Below, piece after piece: positions 39,541-54,130 of a DNA stretch of 64,000 bases. A program made the translations under genes and the position numbers. Source of the stretch: Pyrocephalus nanus (lineage: Eukaryota > Chordata > Aves > Passeriformes > Tyrannidae); assembly GCA_038380795.1 (NCBI GenBank), contig CM076269.1, forward strand, positions 5,890,001 to 5,954,000, given 5' to 3'. Position 1 is the stretch's first letter. The number at the start of each line of letters is the position of its first letter. The notes beneath the pieces are model-generated. The model was given only the letters and a program-made list of their open reading frames with translations. It was not told the origin of the DNA and did no database searches.

Positions 39541-42500
39541 GTAATGGTGAACTTGTTACTAAAACACCTCAGTGACTTGGTGGAGTCTGAGCTCAGGGAA
39601 TCAGAAGTTTAGTGACTTCTAAAGCTGGACTGTTGAGTCTGTCCAATTCCTTTTTGGTCTCATGGATGCGTTTGGCTTGCACAATACATTGTGTCTGCAA
39701 TGTAATCAAGCCTGGTGGGAAACGGCACTTCACTGTGTTTATTTTGAACCTGCTTCCCCCAGTTCCTCTAGTTTGCACAAGCACAGCTCTAAACTGAATT
39801 AAACAAAACTGTAATCTTGCTCTAGTGTGAGATTAAACCATTCCAGGAAAGTAAGTTGGGGACAACGTCTGTCAAAATTACTTCAGACGACCATAAGACA
39901 AGCTGTCATTTTCTGTTTGGAAAGCAGTTTGAAAACCACAAAATCAAAGCTCCAAGTTGACAGGACACGGATCCTTGCTTGTTCTTTCTGGTTTTAACCT
40001 CTCAGTCAATTATCCTACAGACTACACTACTTTCTTCATCTGTTCCAGGAGCCCCTTTCTGGTGGTTTATTTGGATTGTGGATGTCTCATAAGTGAAAAA
40101 TGTAGTGATGTCTTAGCACAAAGCACAGTGATTCCTCAGCAAATTGCCCCTGGAATTTACAGACACAGGATAGACTCCTTGCTGGAGCAGAGTACTTTCT
40201 AGCCTGCCTCTCAAGCTGGCACTGGAAAACAGAGGTCATTTTACAGACATTTTTAAAACGGAAACTCTCCAAGGAAACCAAAACCTAGCCTCCTTAGTCA
40301 GGATCTTTGTAAATATAAAACCTTCACATTGTTAAGATCAACGATGGTTAACACTTTTCCCAGAAAAGTCCAGCTGGCCACTGGATGTCACTGTTGTTGC
40401 AGAAAAACACTCCAGAAAGTTCACAAATGAGGCTGTGAATAAGGTGAGGTGAGTCACCCCAATCTGGAAATGGCCTTTTCTTCCAGGTTAACCAGAGCAG
40501 TGCTGGTGGCACCTGGAGGTGCCTGGCCAGTGCAGCACCTGGAGGCAAGGCACCCTCAATGGCACTGAGGTGTCCAGCAGCAGCTGAGGGCAAGTCATCT
40601 GTGACCCTGAGTCACCTGTGCCCAGGTGTGTGTCCCTTTTTCCTGCTAAATGCCCTCTGGTTTTACTTAGACATGTGCCCGCCGAGCCCCTGGGCCTGCA
40701 CGGCACATCCAACCTGGTCTATACTTCGGACTCAACCCTTTCTCTTCTGCCATATAGCAGAGCACACTGCAGCAGGCAGGTTTCCAAGCTTGCCCTTGAT
40801 CATGGATTAAAAACAATTATATGTAGTGCTGCTCTGTGGTTTTAGCTGGCGCTGATGAAAAGGCAGCGGAGCGTAGCTGCATGACTTTCAAGGTCTGAGA
40901 TAATATCTCCATCAAAACCAGCTCTGTGCTACGCAGATAATTTGCCACCTCCGAAATTACACCAGGCATCTCCAAACCCACTCAACCACACAGAGGAAAT
41001 CTGCTCTAAAAGACTGTTCTCAGCCTTATATCAGCCAGGGATTTCTTTGCACCATCACAGTGAACCTCACCAGTGCAGGCACAGGGCTTTTTCAAGGAGT
41101 GATTTGAGGCTGTAGGCTGAGGCCCTTCCCACAGAGGGAAAGCAGGAGCAATAAACCTCAGGAGTCCACAAAACTTTCTCAGATTGAGGTCACCAGGTGC
41201 AGATGCTGCTGCAGCATTCCAGGAGGTGCAAACTGGGACCTGCTTCCCACCTTACACTCTAAGCCCAAGCCTTTCTGCTTGATTCATGCCTGCTCTGACA
41301 GTGGGAAGCAAACCCTCCAAATAAGGCAGATCAAACCAACAAACTCTTGTCCCTGGGGAGAAAAGGAAGGCAGGAACAGACTACAGACATTTCTTAAGCT
41401 ACTTAATATGGTGTTGCAAGACCCTGAGATACATGTGGAGGGGGAAGAGATCTAGAGTACCTACATCTGGAGATCTGTTTCCTTTAAAATGCAAAGCATG
41501 CCCAAGACTGCAGAGTAATAGAAATCTGGGCTGGAAAACACCCATTTTAGTCCATCTAAATGTCATAAATCAGGATCAACTCTGCCTGGGCATGATCAGC
41601 TTTGATCTTAAGGATGTCAGTATAAATTAGAAAAAGGATCTCCATGGGACACTTTGCAGTATTTTTAAAGCATTAGGAGGTTCCTTGGCTGCGTCTTTTC
41701 TTTATTCATTTCTCTTTCTTTAAAAGCAAAAAGAAGAAAGAAATGCAGGATAGATAGTCCTTTGGCTGAAGGTCCTGTGGTAGAAGGAGAGGGGGTTTCT
41801 AGCCAGCAATGGTAAATGCTCTACTAGAAGGGTCAGTAAATCTTATCTGTCAAGGAGACCATCTGTGTAAAGGGAAAAGAACAGATAACAGAGTCCAGCA
41901 GTATTTAGGGATTCTCAGCTGTAAAGGTGCTGTATGAACACAAACAGTGGTCAGTCCCAAGCTGCCACCTCTCCTGGACACTGCCTGTCACAATCCAACA
42001 GTGATGAGCTTTGTCCTGCAAAAACTTCCATCTGTAAGTTGCTCTGGGCATGCAAACAGTTGTACCAAGCCTCCACATCCCCACACACAAAGGAAATCTT
42101 GCTTACATATGTTAAATTTAATTGATCAAAAGTCTTGGAAAGCTGTATTCCTCAAGTACTAATTTGTAAATGCTACGCCTATGGAGAAGTTCTTCTTATT
42201 ACACATTTATTCCCAATTAGACTATCAAATGTGAATCTACATTCCACTCATTACTAGTTATTTTTGTGAGTTTCACCCATGCAGACCTACTCTCAGCCAC
42301 ATGGCCAAACATCCTGACTAATTTAAATTTAGGTAGTTTTTTTTTTCTTATAAATACACAGAATTTCTATATACATCCATGTTTTGAGCAAGTAGAAATA
42401 TTTGATTTGAATCTCCACTGCAGTACTCTGGTTTTACACTGGTATAAACAGTAGTGGTTTCCACTGTTATCTCCCGCTGCCCAGCTGTTAACACTGGGGA

Positions 42501-43283
42501 AAAGGAGCAACAATGAAGGCAAGCACAATTTATCTAAACATCTCTCTCATAATATTGGCCCAGGAAGCAGACTTCTAGTGAAACCAAAAAGGGGGAGATT
42601 CAATGATCGTGTTAAGTTTTCCATGACACAGCTGTCCACTCCGACACATGGCCACATTCAAAAGCTGAGTAAGTTATTATGGAAGTTCAGAAACCTCAAA
42701 ATATACACAACAGATTTTGAAAAACATTGTGGTTGTGTGGGTTCGAGAAGGCTTGAGGAATATGTTCAAATCCAAGCAAACAATCTACGCCTTCACCCCT
42801 TTCTGTTAACACATGAGTGTGTGAGCACATCACCAAGCTTGCGTGGCAATTTGTAGCTCTGTTATTCACAGCCTTCATTAAAGAATAACAGCCCCTGTTT
42901 GAGTATCACGAGGCAAAATTGTTCGCACATGTGGACCCAACAGACACACACACCAAGGCTGCACCCTTATGGTTTCTGAGTGACAAGCTTAATAAGATTA
43001 CGCTTGATCTTTCTCTTAATAAAGCTGGATGACATTCAAGCAAAGCCTGAGTTTTGTTTTAATGGTACATTAAGGGAACCCAGAGTTTGGCACAGCTGGA
43101 GGCCTGAACCATCGAGCAAAACTTGGCAGTGCCAGCACTCCCTTACGATCTCAGACCTCACATAATGAATATTTATATCTATATATACAGACATGCATAT
43201 ATATTAAATACCTATCATTAGCTGGTCAAGGTCAATGCTCTGGGTAACAGAGCTGGATGTAATACCAAGAATGATGATGGTTC

Positions 43284-43299
43284 TTTTTTTTTTTTTTTT
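43284..43299. repeat. Poly-T tract
   Basis: 16 consecutive T. Confidence 0.95.
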
Positions 43300-43719
43300 C
43301 TTCTTGTGTTATGAATCACACAAATTAAGCAACCCACAGTTTATAGAGCCTGCAACATGATGGACTGCTTTTAAACCACACATACCAAGGGAAAGGAGAA
43401 CAACTCCAAGAAATTACAAAAGCAAAAGAGAAGTGTCATCACCTTACTGTTTAAACCTGAACGCAGCAGAACAGGGAGACTCCTGCTTAACTTTAATAAC
43501 ACCAGCAGCCCCAGCCGGCTCCAGGGAAGCAGTCATTTGCTTGAGATAAGTCAGGGCTCGTGTGTTTTGAAGCATTATGGGTTAGAAGCTAAATAGTGTT
43601 AGCTGAGTCACACTGATTTAAACCGTCATTGCAACTGGCCCAAAGATTACAAAAGACAGATCACAAAAAAATCGCTTAGAGGAACAGAGGAGATACAATA
43701 TTGAATTTTTATTTTTGGG

Positions 43720-43749
43720 AAAAAAAAAAAAAAAAGAAAAAGAAAAATA
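43720..43749. repeat. A-rich tract
   Basis: 16 A followed by GAAAAAGAAAAATAA. No mobile-element body was recognised beside it. Confidence 0.95.
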
Positions 43750-45636
43750 ATCCCTCTCCAGCTAAGACTTTACTTTTGGAAAAGAGAAGTTTCCTTAAGG
43801 ACAAACTTTCTCTTTCTCTCATCTCTGTCAACTGCATCCTCAGATTACTTAAGTATCAGCCCTACAAAAAAGTCAGTGGGTCTCAAGACTAAACAGGGAG
43901 TTCATGATGGAGCTGGCATCTGGATACACATGGGATGGGGATGGTTTAGATTGTGCAATTTATCTGCCAAAAAAATTCATTTTTGTGATAGCCAAAATAG
44001 TTCCCAAATTACATTAACTGAGGAATACTGATGAGGAATTTAAGAGTACTGAAAGACTGTCTTTTGCTGTTTCCAAAACAAAACAAAAATTAAAAAGAAA
44101 TCACGGTTTTATTTCAAAGCATTCAGCAATAATTTACTGAAATGGAATACGCGTACATATAATTTCAAAAATAACACAAACATGGACATTAAATTAAACA
44201 CTTTGCACAGCCTGAATTTTCCTCCAGGCTTTTGTTTTGGTGAGAAAATGAAAACGTTTTTGTTCGGCATTGACCCAATATAACTTTTCCTTCAATCATC
44301 TGGTTCAGCCGACAAAACAAGGCATAAATCGTTTCCACTGCTCTAGACTGAGTCCAGGTCTCTGCTAATGTGGATGAGTTCCTGATCCTCAGCCTCCTAA
44401 GATCTACGTGCACTGCCTCAAAGCCTGAACATGGTGGTGGGACCTTTCCTGGCTGTTAAGGACATATCCATGGACAAGAGGTTCACGCTTAAGGCCAACT
44501 CAATGTCTCTCCATGGAGAAGTGGGCCAGGATGGGAGGCGTGCAGAGCCAAAATCTCTCTTTACAGAGTTCCATCTTCTTCCCTAAAAGTCAGTAATGAG
44601 ATTCTTGCTGAACTCAAGGGAGCTGATGAGAGATTTATGCTACAGAAAAGTGCATGAGAAAACTGTGCTTCCTTCAGCCTTCAACCCAAAGCACTCAAAT
44701 TCGCTTCTGGGGCTATGTATCTCTCCAGTCTAGCTATTTATTATCATTTACAATGCTTAAAAGTTTCTCCTTGTGTGCAACCTGATCAGAAGCTCACTGA
44801 AATACACGTGAAATGCCTAGAAGGCATGTCCTGTGCAATCTGCTGACCTTACTTCCAGATGGCTTGAAGACAACAGAGCTCCAGAGCACTGAGCGCACAA
44901 AATTAGAGGTGAGCAGAATTTGAACAGGAGACAAGATCCTCTTGCCTGAAGAGAAGACCATGTTAGTAAGTAAAAGCACTAAGAGAACATGCCTTCTTGC
45001 AGGAATTCAGCCCATAATTATCTAATTCAATAATTATCTTCACTAGTTGAAACTGAGACAATCCTTGACTGAAATAAGAAATTCACGTCTGGCCCTATTG
45101 GAATTGTTGTGTCCAAATCCTGCAGTACTTTCATTCAACCAAACTCCACCTATAAAGCTCTCACACTATATTTTGGCTGACTATTCCAGGCTATTATATA
45201 AGCTCTTTGGCACTGGTCTATCCCAGATTTCTCCCAACCTCCACACTTTTTCTCACAGCCAAATTTCTGCAGGAAACAAAACACTTTTCATTGAGGCCAA
45301 TTAGCTCAAGAACGTCAAAAGAAAAAAAAAAAATCAAAAGGCTTTGGGTCAGTGACAAGAGCAATAGAGAGGCCAAGAAAATGAAAGGGACTTGTTCTGA
45401 AAATGTTTTTTACTATGTCAGAGCCAATTCCCAATGGAGTGAAACAAGAAAAACATTCCTAGAGACATTTGAGATCTGTCATGAATTCCCAAGGCACATT
45501 AAGAAGTCTCACTTTCCCCTGTGTCTCTCATTCCTTTCCGAGGTACATCATGGGGCTCCAGAAAGTGGATGATAAGTCAGGAGATCTGTTCAGTGGTCCC
45601 AGACATTCAAAGGCACAATGAACCAAGTTTCTCTCG

Positions 45637-45688
45637 TTTTTTTTTTTTTTGTTTGTTTGTTTTGGTTTTTTTTTTGTTTGTTTTTTTT
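45637..45688. repeat. T-rich tract with TTTG units
   Basis: 52 bp of T with interspersed G (GTTTGTTTG near 45651, GGTTT near 45664, GTTTG near 45676). It is the longest simple repeat in the window. On the minus strand it reads as an A-rich tail with CAAA units, but no retroposon body is recognisable at 45690-45900. Confidence 0.95.
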
Positions 45689-47749
45689 AACAATAGTACT
45701 GAAAATTCTAAATTTTATTTGATAGTAATTTTTTTTGTGGATGAGATATTGGGACTCCTTCTCTCAAGTAACACTCATTTGGTTTCCTTACAAAGTAACC
45801 CTTCTGTGCCCCTGCTGCTCCATCTTTAAAGGAAGCATAATCCACTTCCCTCCCAGGAGGAAATATTTGTCCCATTGCATGCCTGTATATTGATAAAACT
45901 AGTGACAAATTAACTTTGGAATGAACTTCAGGATACCATAACCGCTGCCTTTCCCACCCTCACCACAATCCTCATCACGAACTCCACGTCCAGCATGAGG
46001 AGCCTCAGCAGAGCAGCAGACACCTCTTTTTCCCATGCTTGTAGACATCAGACTCACAGATCTGTCGGTATTAGAACCAAAGCTCACCTTTCAAGTTGTT
46101 TGAAGTATGAATTCAAAGGATTACTAAATATCAGTATTAAAGGGCCTAAAGCTTCTATTCCGGGGAAATAAACCATCAACTTTTTCCAGCTGAGCTTTAT
46201 TTAATGACAGACTTTGCACTTCCAAATCTGTTTGGAAAATAAGTGCCACATGGCATCATAATATACTGAGCAAGTGATAGTCAGGCTCCCAGCAAATAAT
46301 TCATAATGACATCTTCTGGGTTAGTTTTTATGACACTTTGTAGGACAATGCCATGAGTTGGCCTTGAGTATTTCACCAGAGAACAAAATATTCGTCTTGA
46401 CATCTAGCTCTGTGTTCATGGGTTCATTTTTTCTGATGATTAATTCCGAGTTCATGTAGAGTGTGTTCAAGATTACATGGATTCATACTCAGTTGACCAT
46501 ATCTGAGAGGATTATTTCAGTGTGCCCCAGTTTATGGCCCATGAAACATGATCCCTCTTGTCTCTCCATTTCTCTTACTCTGCCAGCAGTATTTTCCTAA
46601 CAACCGGTACTTGGAATTCTTATTATCAGCATAACAGCAGAAAACAGCTATTTTTCTCTATGAAAACCAGCTCTCAGTCAGTGCCTTATACTTGCTCTCC
46701 TCTCAGTGCCAACAGCCAAGCGGAACAACATCAAAATATCAAAATTTTGAGGGAAATGCCCTTTAGAATAAATCTACATTTCAGGTCTGCCACAGTCTTG
46801 GTCATTTTTGGTGCATTTAGCACATATTACTGCTGTTACTAGTGGTACCAACCTGAACAAGACGAAGCACGGTGGAAACATCCTGATGCCACCCTGAGCC
46901 ATTGCTTGTGTCTCTCTGAAAAGCTCTGACCCACACTGACTACACTGGAAGATGTTTCCATCTTTACCCAAGAGCCTGGTGCCAGCAGGGCAGTGCAGAT
47001 CTTGGCACACAGCAGGCACATGTGCTGTCAATAGTTTTGGCAATGTCTGACCATCTTTCCTACCATGGTATCACTCTCTTGAGCCGACTGCCAGCTGGCC
47101 TTTAAGAGTGCTTGATGCACAAAACGCAGAGGAGCCTTCAACTGACAACACCCTGTAAATTATACATACCACTATTATTTCATGTGCAGCCCCCAAAGAT
47201 CTCAAAGCAGTTTAAGGACAGAAATCAGGTCCAACGCTGTGACCCTTACTTAACAAATGTGAGCTAATTAGAAAGCTGTCCCATTGAAATAAGCAGAGTT
47301 TCCAAAAGAAAAAGTCTGCTTAAAGCGCAGCTGCACAATTTAAAAAATAAAAATAAAAAAATTACTTTGTTTCTCAAAGCCACAGCCCAAACACATCTCC
47401 TTCTGCTGTGCTAAAGTGAAACATGGAGCATTCCTATTCAAGAAACCCCCATTCCCGGTCAGTAATGCAGTTAGTTTGGAACTGACAAATAATTGTTTTA
47501 CCAGATCTTCAGGCAACGTGCAACACCCTTATGTTTTGGTAAGCAGATGAAGTTCCCACAATTCCACAGCTGAACCAGAACTTCTGCTGCACACAACCTC
47601 GCCCGAACCAACAGGCCACACAACTTGCTCGTGAGAAGGAGAAGAATTTGGACTAAACCCTTAGAAGCAAAAACCCTTGCAGCAATGAGCCGTGTTAAGC
47701 TACTGTTTCTCAGCATCACTGCTGCTGTGACCAGAGCTGCTGGGATTTT

Positions 47750-47990
47750 CCCTTGGCGCTGTCATGCCTCCCTTCCATCACGTGTCACTGCCACTGCTCG
47801 CAGAAAGCAGAGGTTATATACACCGTTTTGTTTGAACAGAGAGCGCCTTTCACAGCCCCTCAGCAATTTTATTTTCCTTTGACTGATGCTGTCAGCACGT
47901 TATCTGAAGTCCACCTCAGAGCTCAAGGGCTCGGTGAGAGTATTTGCATTGCACTTGTGCGTTACGCTACACCCATGCTCGGGCACCCTC
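47750..47990. promoter_or_regulatory. CpG-enriched patch with a POU octamer
   Basis: About ten CpGs in 240 bp, a CACGTG-type E-box at 47780-47785 and a perfect octamer ATTTGCAT at 47942-47949. Octamers are bound by POU-domain factors. A single site can occur by chance, so this is only a candidate enhancer. Confidence 0.2.
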
Positions 47991-50900
47991 TGCCCCATCA
48001 CTCACTGATCCCACTTTCTGATCACTTGACTGCCATTTGGACAGAGCCCAACTCCACCCCTCTCCGAGCACAGAACACGGTCAAAGAAGGAAAGATAGGG
48101 GATTTTTTTTTTCAGTTTCAGTTTTCAGGCAACGAGTTGTAGGTTTACTGCTCCTTTTTTGAAAAAAAAGAAGCTTTTCTGTAAATGCTGCACTTACGGG
48201 AAAGATCAGATGCCACATTTTTTTTGCTGTTTTTAGGGAACAGCAATATGCTCTCTGCTCCATGCTTCTTTTGCAGATGAAGATAGGCGTAAGGCTATCT
48301 TTCAGTAATTAATAAATACAATAAATACATTTTCTTTACCAAAAGATCCTGAGTACAGTACAGCTGTGCAGTGGCAATCTAGGCTTCCTTTTCATCCTTG
48401 TCTCGGAACGTTATCACTGTAGTTGATATATTCATGGAATTCTTTAGCTGATTACAGAAAAGACAGCACACCTTAACATTGATTAGCTGACAGGCTATGA
48501 CAGTGAGCAACAAGGAATACTCTGTGCATCTGGAGCTGCAGTGGAAATGCATCTCATCCAATACTCCAGGAAAGTATTTGGCCAGGATATCAGAGCACAG
48601 AGTCTCTTTGCTAAGTGTGCTACTGGACCATTAGTCACAGCAACCCCTGGCCAAGGCTTGTGAGTCACCACAAAAGAGAGGAAGGACCTCACCGGCCCCT
48701 GACAGCGTGTGGGGGAACGGCTAGGGCTGATGCACGAGGTAGAGAATTCCTCCTGAGCTGCCAAGAGCTCCCCAGCACCTGGTTTTCTCTGCCGTGGCTT
48801 GTTTCCATCTGTGGCTTGTGCCAGCTGAGAACAGTCAGTGAACAGCATCAAAGAGCACTCGCCAGTCCGTGGCACTAGAGTGGCAGAAGTGAGATGTAAG
48901 GACATTGCCACAACAGGGATCAGTTTCCTCTCCATTGTCAAGCTCCATAACACTGCTTTGCTTTATTCAGCATCCAGTACCTGGGTCCTGAAAACTCACA
49001 ATATTAACAATTTCACATCCACACAAATGCAGATGTACCATACACACAGATACACAAGTATGTATATATTTTCCTGTAGAGGAAATATGATATTTTTGCT
49101 TTATAAGATGAACAAGGAGAACAGAAAACCAAGAATTCTGGGCTATTGCCCAAACCACACAGCTTTGAAATCAGCGGTGCATTGAGAAAAACTCCACACA
49201 ACAAAAAAACCCCCGACGTTTCCTTCCAAGAAAAGTGTCTAAGTTTTCCAATCTGTTTACGACTGATGTCTACCCACAGGAGACTAAATTCTGGGCTGGA
49301 TGAGACTGGAGTAGCATACAACATCAAAAACCTCTCCTTCCTGAGCTGGAGAACAATACCATAAGTGTCTGTACATGGAGGCAGATCCGGTGTTGCAGAA
49401 CTTTTTCCCCAAACTGTTATATCTGCTTTTAATTTCCAATGAATCAGCAAACACATCCGTAGGCTACTACTCTTCCAGACTCTTTGTTTTTTTATTCTCA
49501 GAACTCATCTCTCTTTTTCCAACACCTGCTCACTGCTCCCTCTGAAATACAGTTCAGAAGTATTCAGGTACTCAGAAGAATTTCAAATTTTTTTCTCTAA
49601 GAAGAGTCGCTTCTTAGCTCTGATTTTATTTAAATTATATTACAAATGAACTTAACAACATAGTAATTAAGGTAACTTGACTCTGCAACTGAGAAAGACA
49701 AGATCTACAGTGATCTCCAAAGGCTGAAGGTAGGTGGGGAATGTGATAAACACAGTTCTGCAAAGAAACAATATCCAGATGATGCAAGTACAACTGCAAT
49801 ATATCTCTAACTGCCCCAATCTCTCTTAAGCAGTATCTAACTCTAAGAGTCTCTACTGGTATTAGTGTAATTTATCTGGAAAGCTCAGTTACTGTCTACC
49901 ACAATGGAAACAATCCTCAGTATCAGCTAGATCTCTGCTCAGCTTTGAGCCAAGGAATCACTTTTGTGAATCCTCCCTCAGTCCCAGACCTGATGAGATA
50001 TTGAAAATGGACCTAAATTGCAAACACTATCACTTCCCACTTCCAGACTGCAGGCACCAACCCAGAGGACAGGTTTGGAAAAAGCCTGGTCTGTACCCCA
50101 GGAGCTCTGAGGGAACATCATTTACTCCTCACATCCCACTACTGCTTTTCAATTTAACAGTAAAGCCACCAGGGAGTTGTTCTTCCTCTATGGCAACATA
50201 AAGCCGACACTGCAGGTGTGCTGGGGTGTCAGGGCAGAGGCCAGCTCCTGCTAATGGCTTGTTCTTTCACCTGTGCTTGACTGATGTTGCTACTTCAAAC
50301 ACTTCTGGGGTCAGGATGTGCGGCTGCGTCCGCATGAGGAAATGAACTGTCCTTTACCTGCCAGTTGTTTCTGGGGTGATTGCCCAAGACCTTGCAGCTC
50401 TAGGTTAGAGGTAGGACTTGCTGATGGGGGGTCTCCATGGGAGGACAGCAGTACTACAAAGCTCCCCCTGCCACCCTCCTTAACGCAGTCTCCAAACATT
50501 AGTGTGGCGTTCGTGTTTGTTTTTATTTTTTTACAGCAGAGGAGTGAGTTGAACCATCCTTTTTTACCCAAAGCATAAAGATGCTAAAAACTTGGCCCAG
50601 GATCAACAGGTGGCCAGTAGCAGAGCAGGAGCATGACCACAGCTCTCCTGAGACTGATGGTGATGTCTGGAGGTCTCAGAGCATGCTTTGCATGCTGAGA
50701 TGTAGCACGGCCTGATAACGTTATGCATGACCATTTCCCTACTTACGCTGGGGCCTTTCATCTATGAGACTTCACAGCTCTCGCTGTCCTGTGTTTAACC
50801 TTGAGCTAAGCAGATAATTTATGACCACGCCAATTCCAAAAAAGAAAAGGAAAAGCTGCAGTACTATTTTTGAAGTGAAGTCTGGCAAGGCATCCTGCTC

Positions 50901-53900
50901 CCTCTCTCCACAAGTACTTCATGGCAAAGCCTGAAATGGTTTCCCGGGATGTAGTATATCTGGCACGAATCCCTGCCAGGCACAATCTTGTCTTGTTTAA
51001 TTAGCTCTCACAAATTTTCACCATCCAGCTTTCTCACTGAGGTCTGAACCACAGCTCCTGCTGTCCAGACACCATGGGGAGCGAGACACCACGTCCAAGG
51101 CCACTGCTGGTGGCCCGGCTGTGAAAACGCCTGATGGAAACTCATCTCATTAAACTTTTGAAAGATGGATGCTCTGGCACTGGAGCAGCTCCGAGCTCTC
51201 AGCTGGAGTTTCTGCTGGCCTCCAACTCTCTCTTTGTAATATTTTAGGTTTTGCCTGCTGCAAAATGACTTGCAAGAATGTTCTCAAGTGCCAGTGTTTG
51301 GAACAAGAGCTGTTTCCAGCATTTCCAAATCCTGGGATGCTCAGAGCTGATGTGCTGACTCAGATCACTCGAGACAGGCAAGTTAGTGAAAAGTTCAGTC
51401 CGGTGGTAATGAGATCTGGTGGAATTAGACCTCTGTATGATTTATTCAGTGTTTTGTAATCAGTGTAGGGTGTTAATGTCAACCATTTGCTCCCAAACCT
51501 CAGCCGGGAAAAGAGTAAAGCCAGTCAAAGCATATGGCTCCAAACCTTCCAATGTCAGCCTCTTTTCTTTGTGAAATGAGTGGTTCCAGATATCTGCAGA
51601 AGTGCCTGGAAGTTTAATCCTATCCTTTCAATTACCATTTCTTATTCATATCGATTATTAATCAGTTCAGCCACATGATGCTTCCCAGCTCCCTGCTAGA
51701 GACACTGAAAATTTTAATGGAGCATATCAACAAAACTTAACCCAACAGGTGTTGAGAGAAAAGCTATGATCAAGAAATATGGATATTCTGTGAAAAATTC
51801 ACGCAGTGCACAGGCTTTTGAAGATTCACTGACAGTAAATTATAGGATGTGGTGGATCCAAATTATGGCAAATCATCAGGGTATGCCAGCTCTCCCCGCC
51901 CCTCAGATGTCTTCTGTACACCACAGAGTTTTCACCAATAATTCCTGGAAAACATGCTCTTGTCTCCAGAGCCCTGTGGTTTTCATTACATAACTTTTTC
52001 AAGGCCCAACCTGTCATGTTTATAACCCAGAGAGAATACGTGATGGAGCAAGAAAGCTTATGGCTGTGGTCATCTGGAAAGCCCTCTGGCACACAGCAAA
52101 ATACCAGAGGAGTAACAGAGCACCAGGGCTTGCTGCAAGCAAATAAGGACCTGGATATGTCTGTGGATCAGGGATTTTAGACTCTGCTTTGTTTTCTGCA
52201 ATTCAACTGGAACAAGAGCTCTTCAAAAGACATCTTCTTTCTCTGAAGTTTTCACACAAAGGCAAAGTTAACACTGAACCACAATCCCTCTAACTACTCA
52301 ACAAGCTTGTCTTCTCCATCAAGGCAAAGATTTGGGGCTTCTGAGGTGATTTGTCTTATTTCCTTAACTGAATCCTACATGTCATGCCCCGGCGTTAGAT
52401 ACAAATCTTTAATTTTTTTCCCCCTTACTGCTTGTGATCAAGCAGGAATCTTTCCTTGCTCCTGCCTTTACTGCTAGATATTTCCCTTGGCTTTCTTTTT
52501 TAAACCGTGTCCTGCACTTTCATAGGAAAAGAACGACTGCTAAAAAATCCATTAGCATGGTTTGGCCAGAGTCCAAAATTTCAGCTACCAAGAATGTTAA
52601 ATCCTCCATCTGTTTGCTAGTTAGATAATGTTACCTTTGAGCTTTCCTTTGGCTGCTAAAGACACTTTATCTGCCTTAAATGTTGCAGAAAATTACACTT
52701 CAGGTCAAAGCCTGTGTGCCATTAAATAAGGTGGGGGAGGGAAAGGTTCTTGCTATAAATTTCCACCTTTAGTTCCTCCTAGCTCTTGGTACATTCAGAC
52801 ACAGAGGAGTCCCGAGCTGAGCATAATCATACTAATGACCTGGATAATTGATGGTGAATGATGGATATGTTGAGCTAGACTCTAATCCACTCTTAAATAT
52901 TTGCTTGACTTTTTAAAAATCAAGGGAATACCCCAAAGGGAAGGAAGTTCTTTCATACAGGAGAAGCTAAGCAGCTACAGTGTGTTTAAGTGAACATTTG
53001 GCTAAGACATTACTTCGTGCCTCAGCTGGGGATGCAGACTGGGCAGCAAGGCCCAGCTCGCTCCTGAGTGCCAAGTCCTGGCTGTAACATCCATCAGACA
53101 CCTCCAGGGAGAGGTGACTCAACTGCTTTCACTGACGTGATCCCACTGAGGGCAGGCCAGGAGGTGACCTTGCACAGCCCCTCCCCTCCACCATTTATCT
53201 CCTCACTTCTCATTACGGCTGATGGGTCACACAGTCGGCCACCTCCTCCCTGAGGACTGTGTTGGGTGTGGAGCTCGCACAATTGACATTCAGAGGAGTT
53301 TTCCTTATGGCTTCTCAACCACAACCTCCTTCCACCCGGGATTTCACCAAAGAACAGGGCTTGCTCCCAAATGACATCATAACTTCCCATCTGTCGCCAG
53401 CCTGGCACAGCAGGTGACTTCCAGATGAGCGCTGGAGATAAAAACCGAGAGCCGCTCAAGCCTCTCCTGTGCTCCCTGAGGAGGGAGCAGCCCCTGCTGA
53501 GAAAAGCTAACAAGGAACCACTAAGCACAACTGTGTGGGACACTGACAGCTACTTATCAGGAAGGATTAAAACACGACCCCAAACCCACAGAAATTCTGG
53601 CACTGCGTTTAGCAGATCCAACGCACATCTGCCTTCACTTAGGTTTGTCACACACTCTCCAGGGGTGGGTGGCTGGACAGGATTGGTCTGAAACGGGAAC
53701 AAATGACTGAATAGAACTTAAAAACCTGAGATACAATTGGTTGAGACCAGAAGCACCTTGTTTTAGCACAGGGATCCTTGCATCCCACTGTTTGGAGGAT
53801 GGCAGCGAGAGGCTGGTCTTGCCAGTCAGCAATCCTGGGTAGCAGGAGATGTGGGGATGGGGCTCAGTGTCTGAAATGGGAGGCACAGACCAGCCTGCTC

Positions 53901-54130
53901 TCTCTGCAGCTGGGAGAAAGGTTTCCATCCAGCCCTGTTATGACAGAGTTTCCCACCATCCAGCCAAGTTTCCTTAGCAGCAGCTGCAGGACTTAATTTT
54001 TAGGGCTAGAAAGAGATTTCTAGGCACAGAGCCCCATCTGCAGCAAAGTCAAACTGAACTTGACAGCCACTGTGGGAGGTCAAGAGAAAAATGCCTGAAA
54101 TAGATTGAGTTGTCACTCCATCTTCCCCCT

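Noticed and set aside
48495..48953. 152-codon minus-strand frame
   Set aside because: No recognisable homology, and overlapping frames on the other strand are equally open.
53094..53543. 149-codon minus-strand frame in a moderately CpG-containing segment
   Set aside because: Product resembles nothing known; no flanking splice sites consistent with TRABD2B phase were seen.
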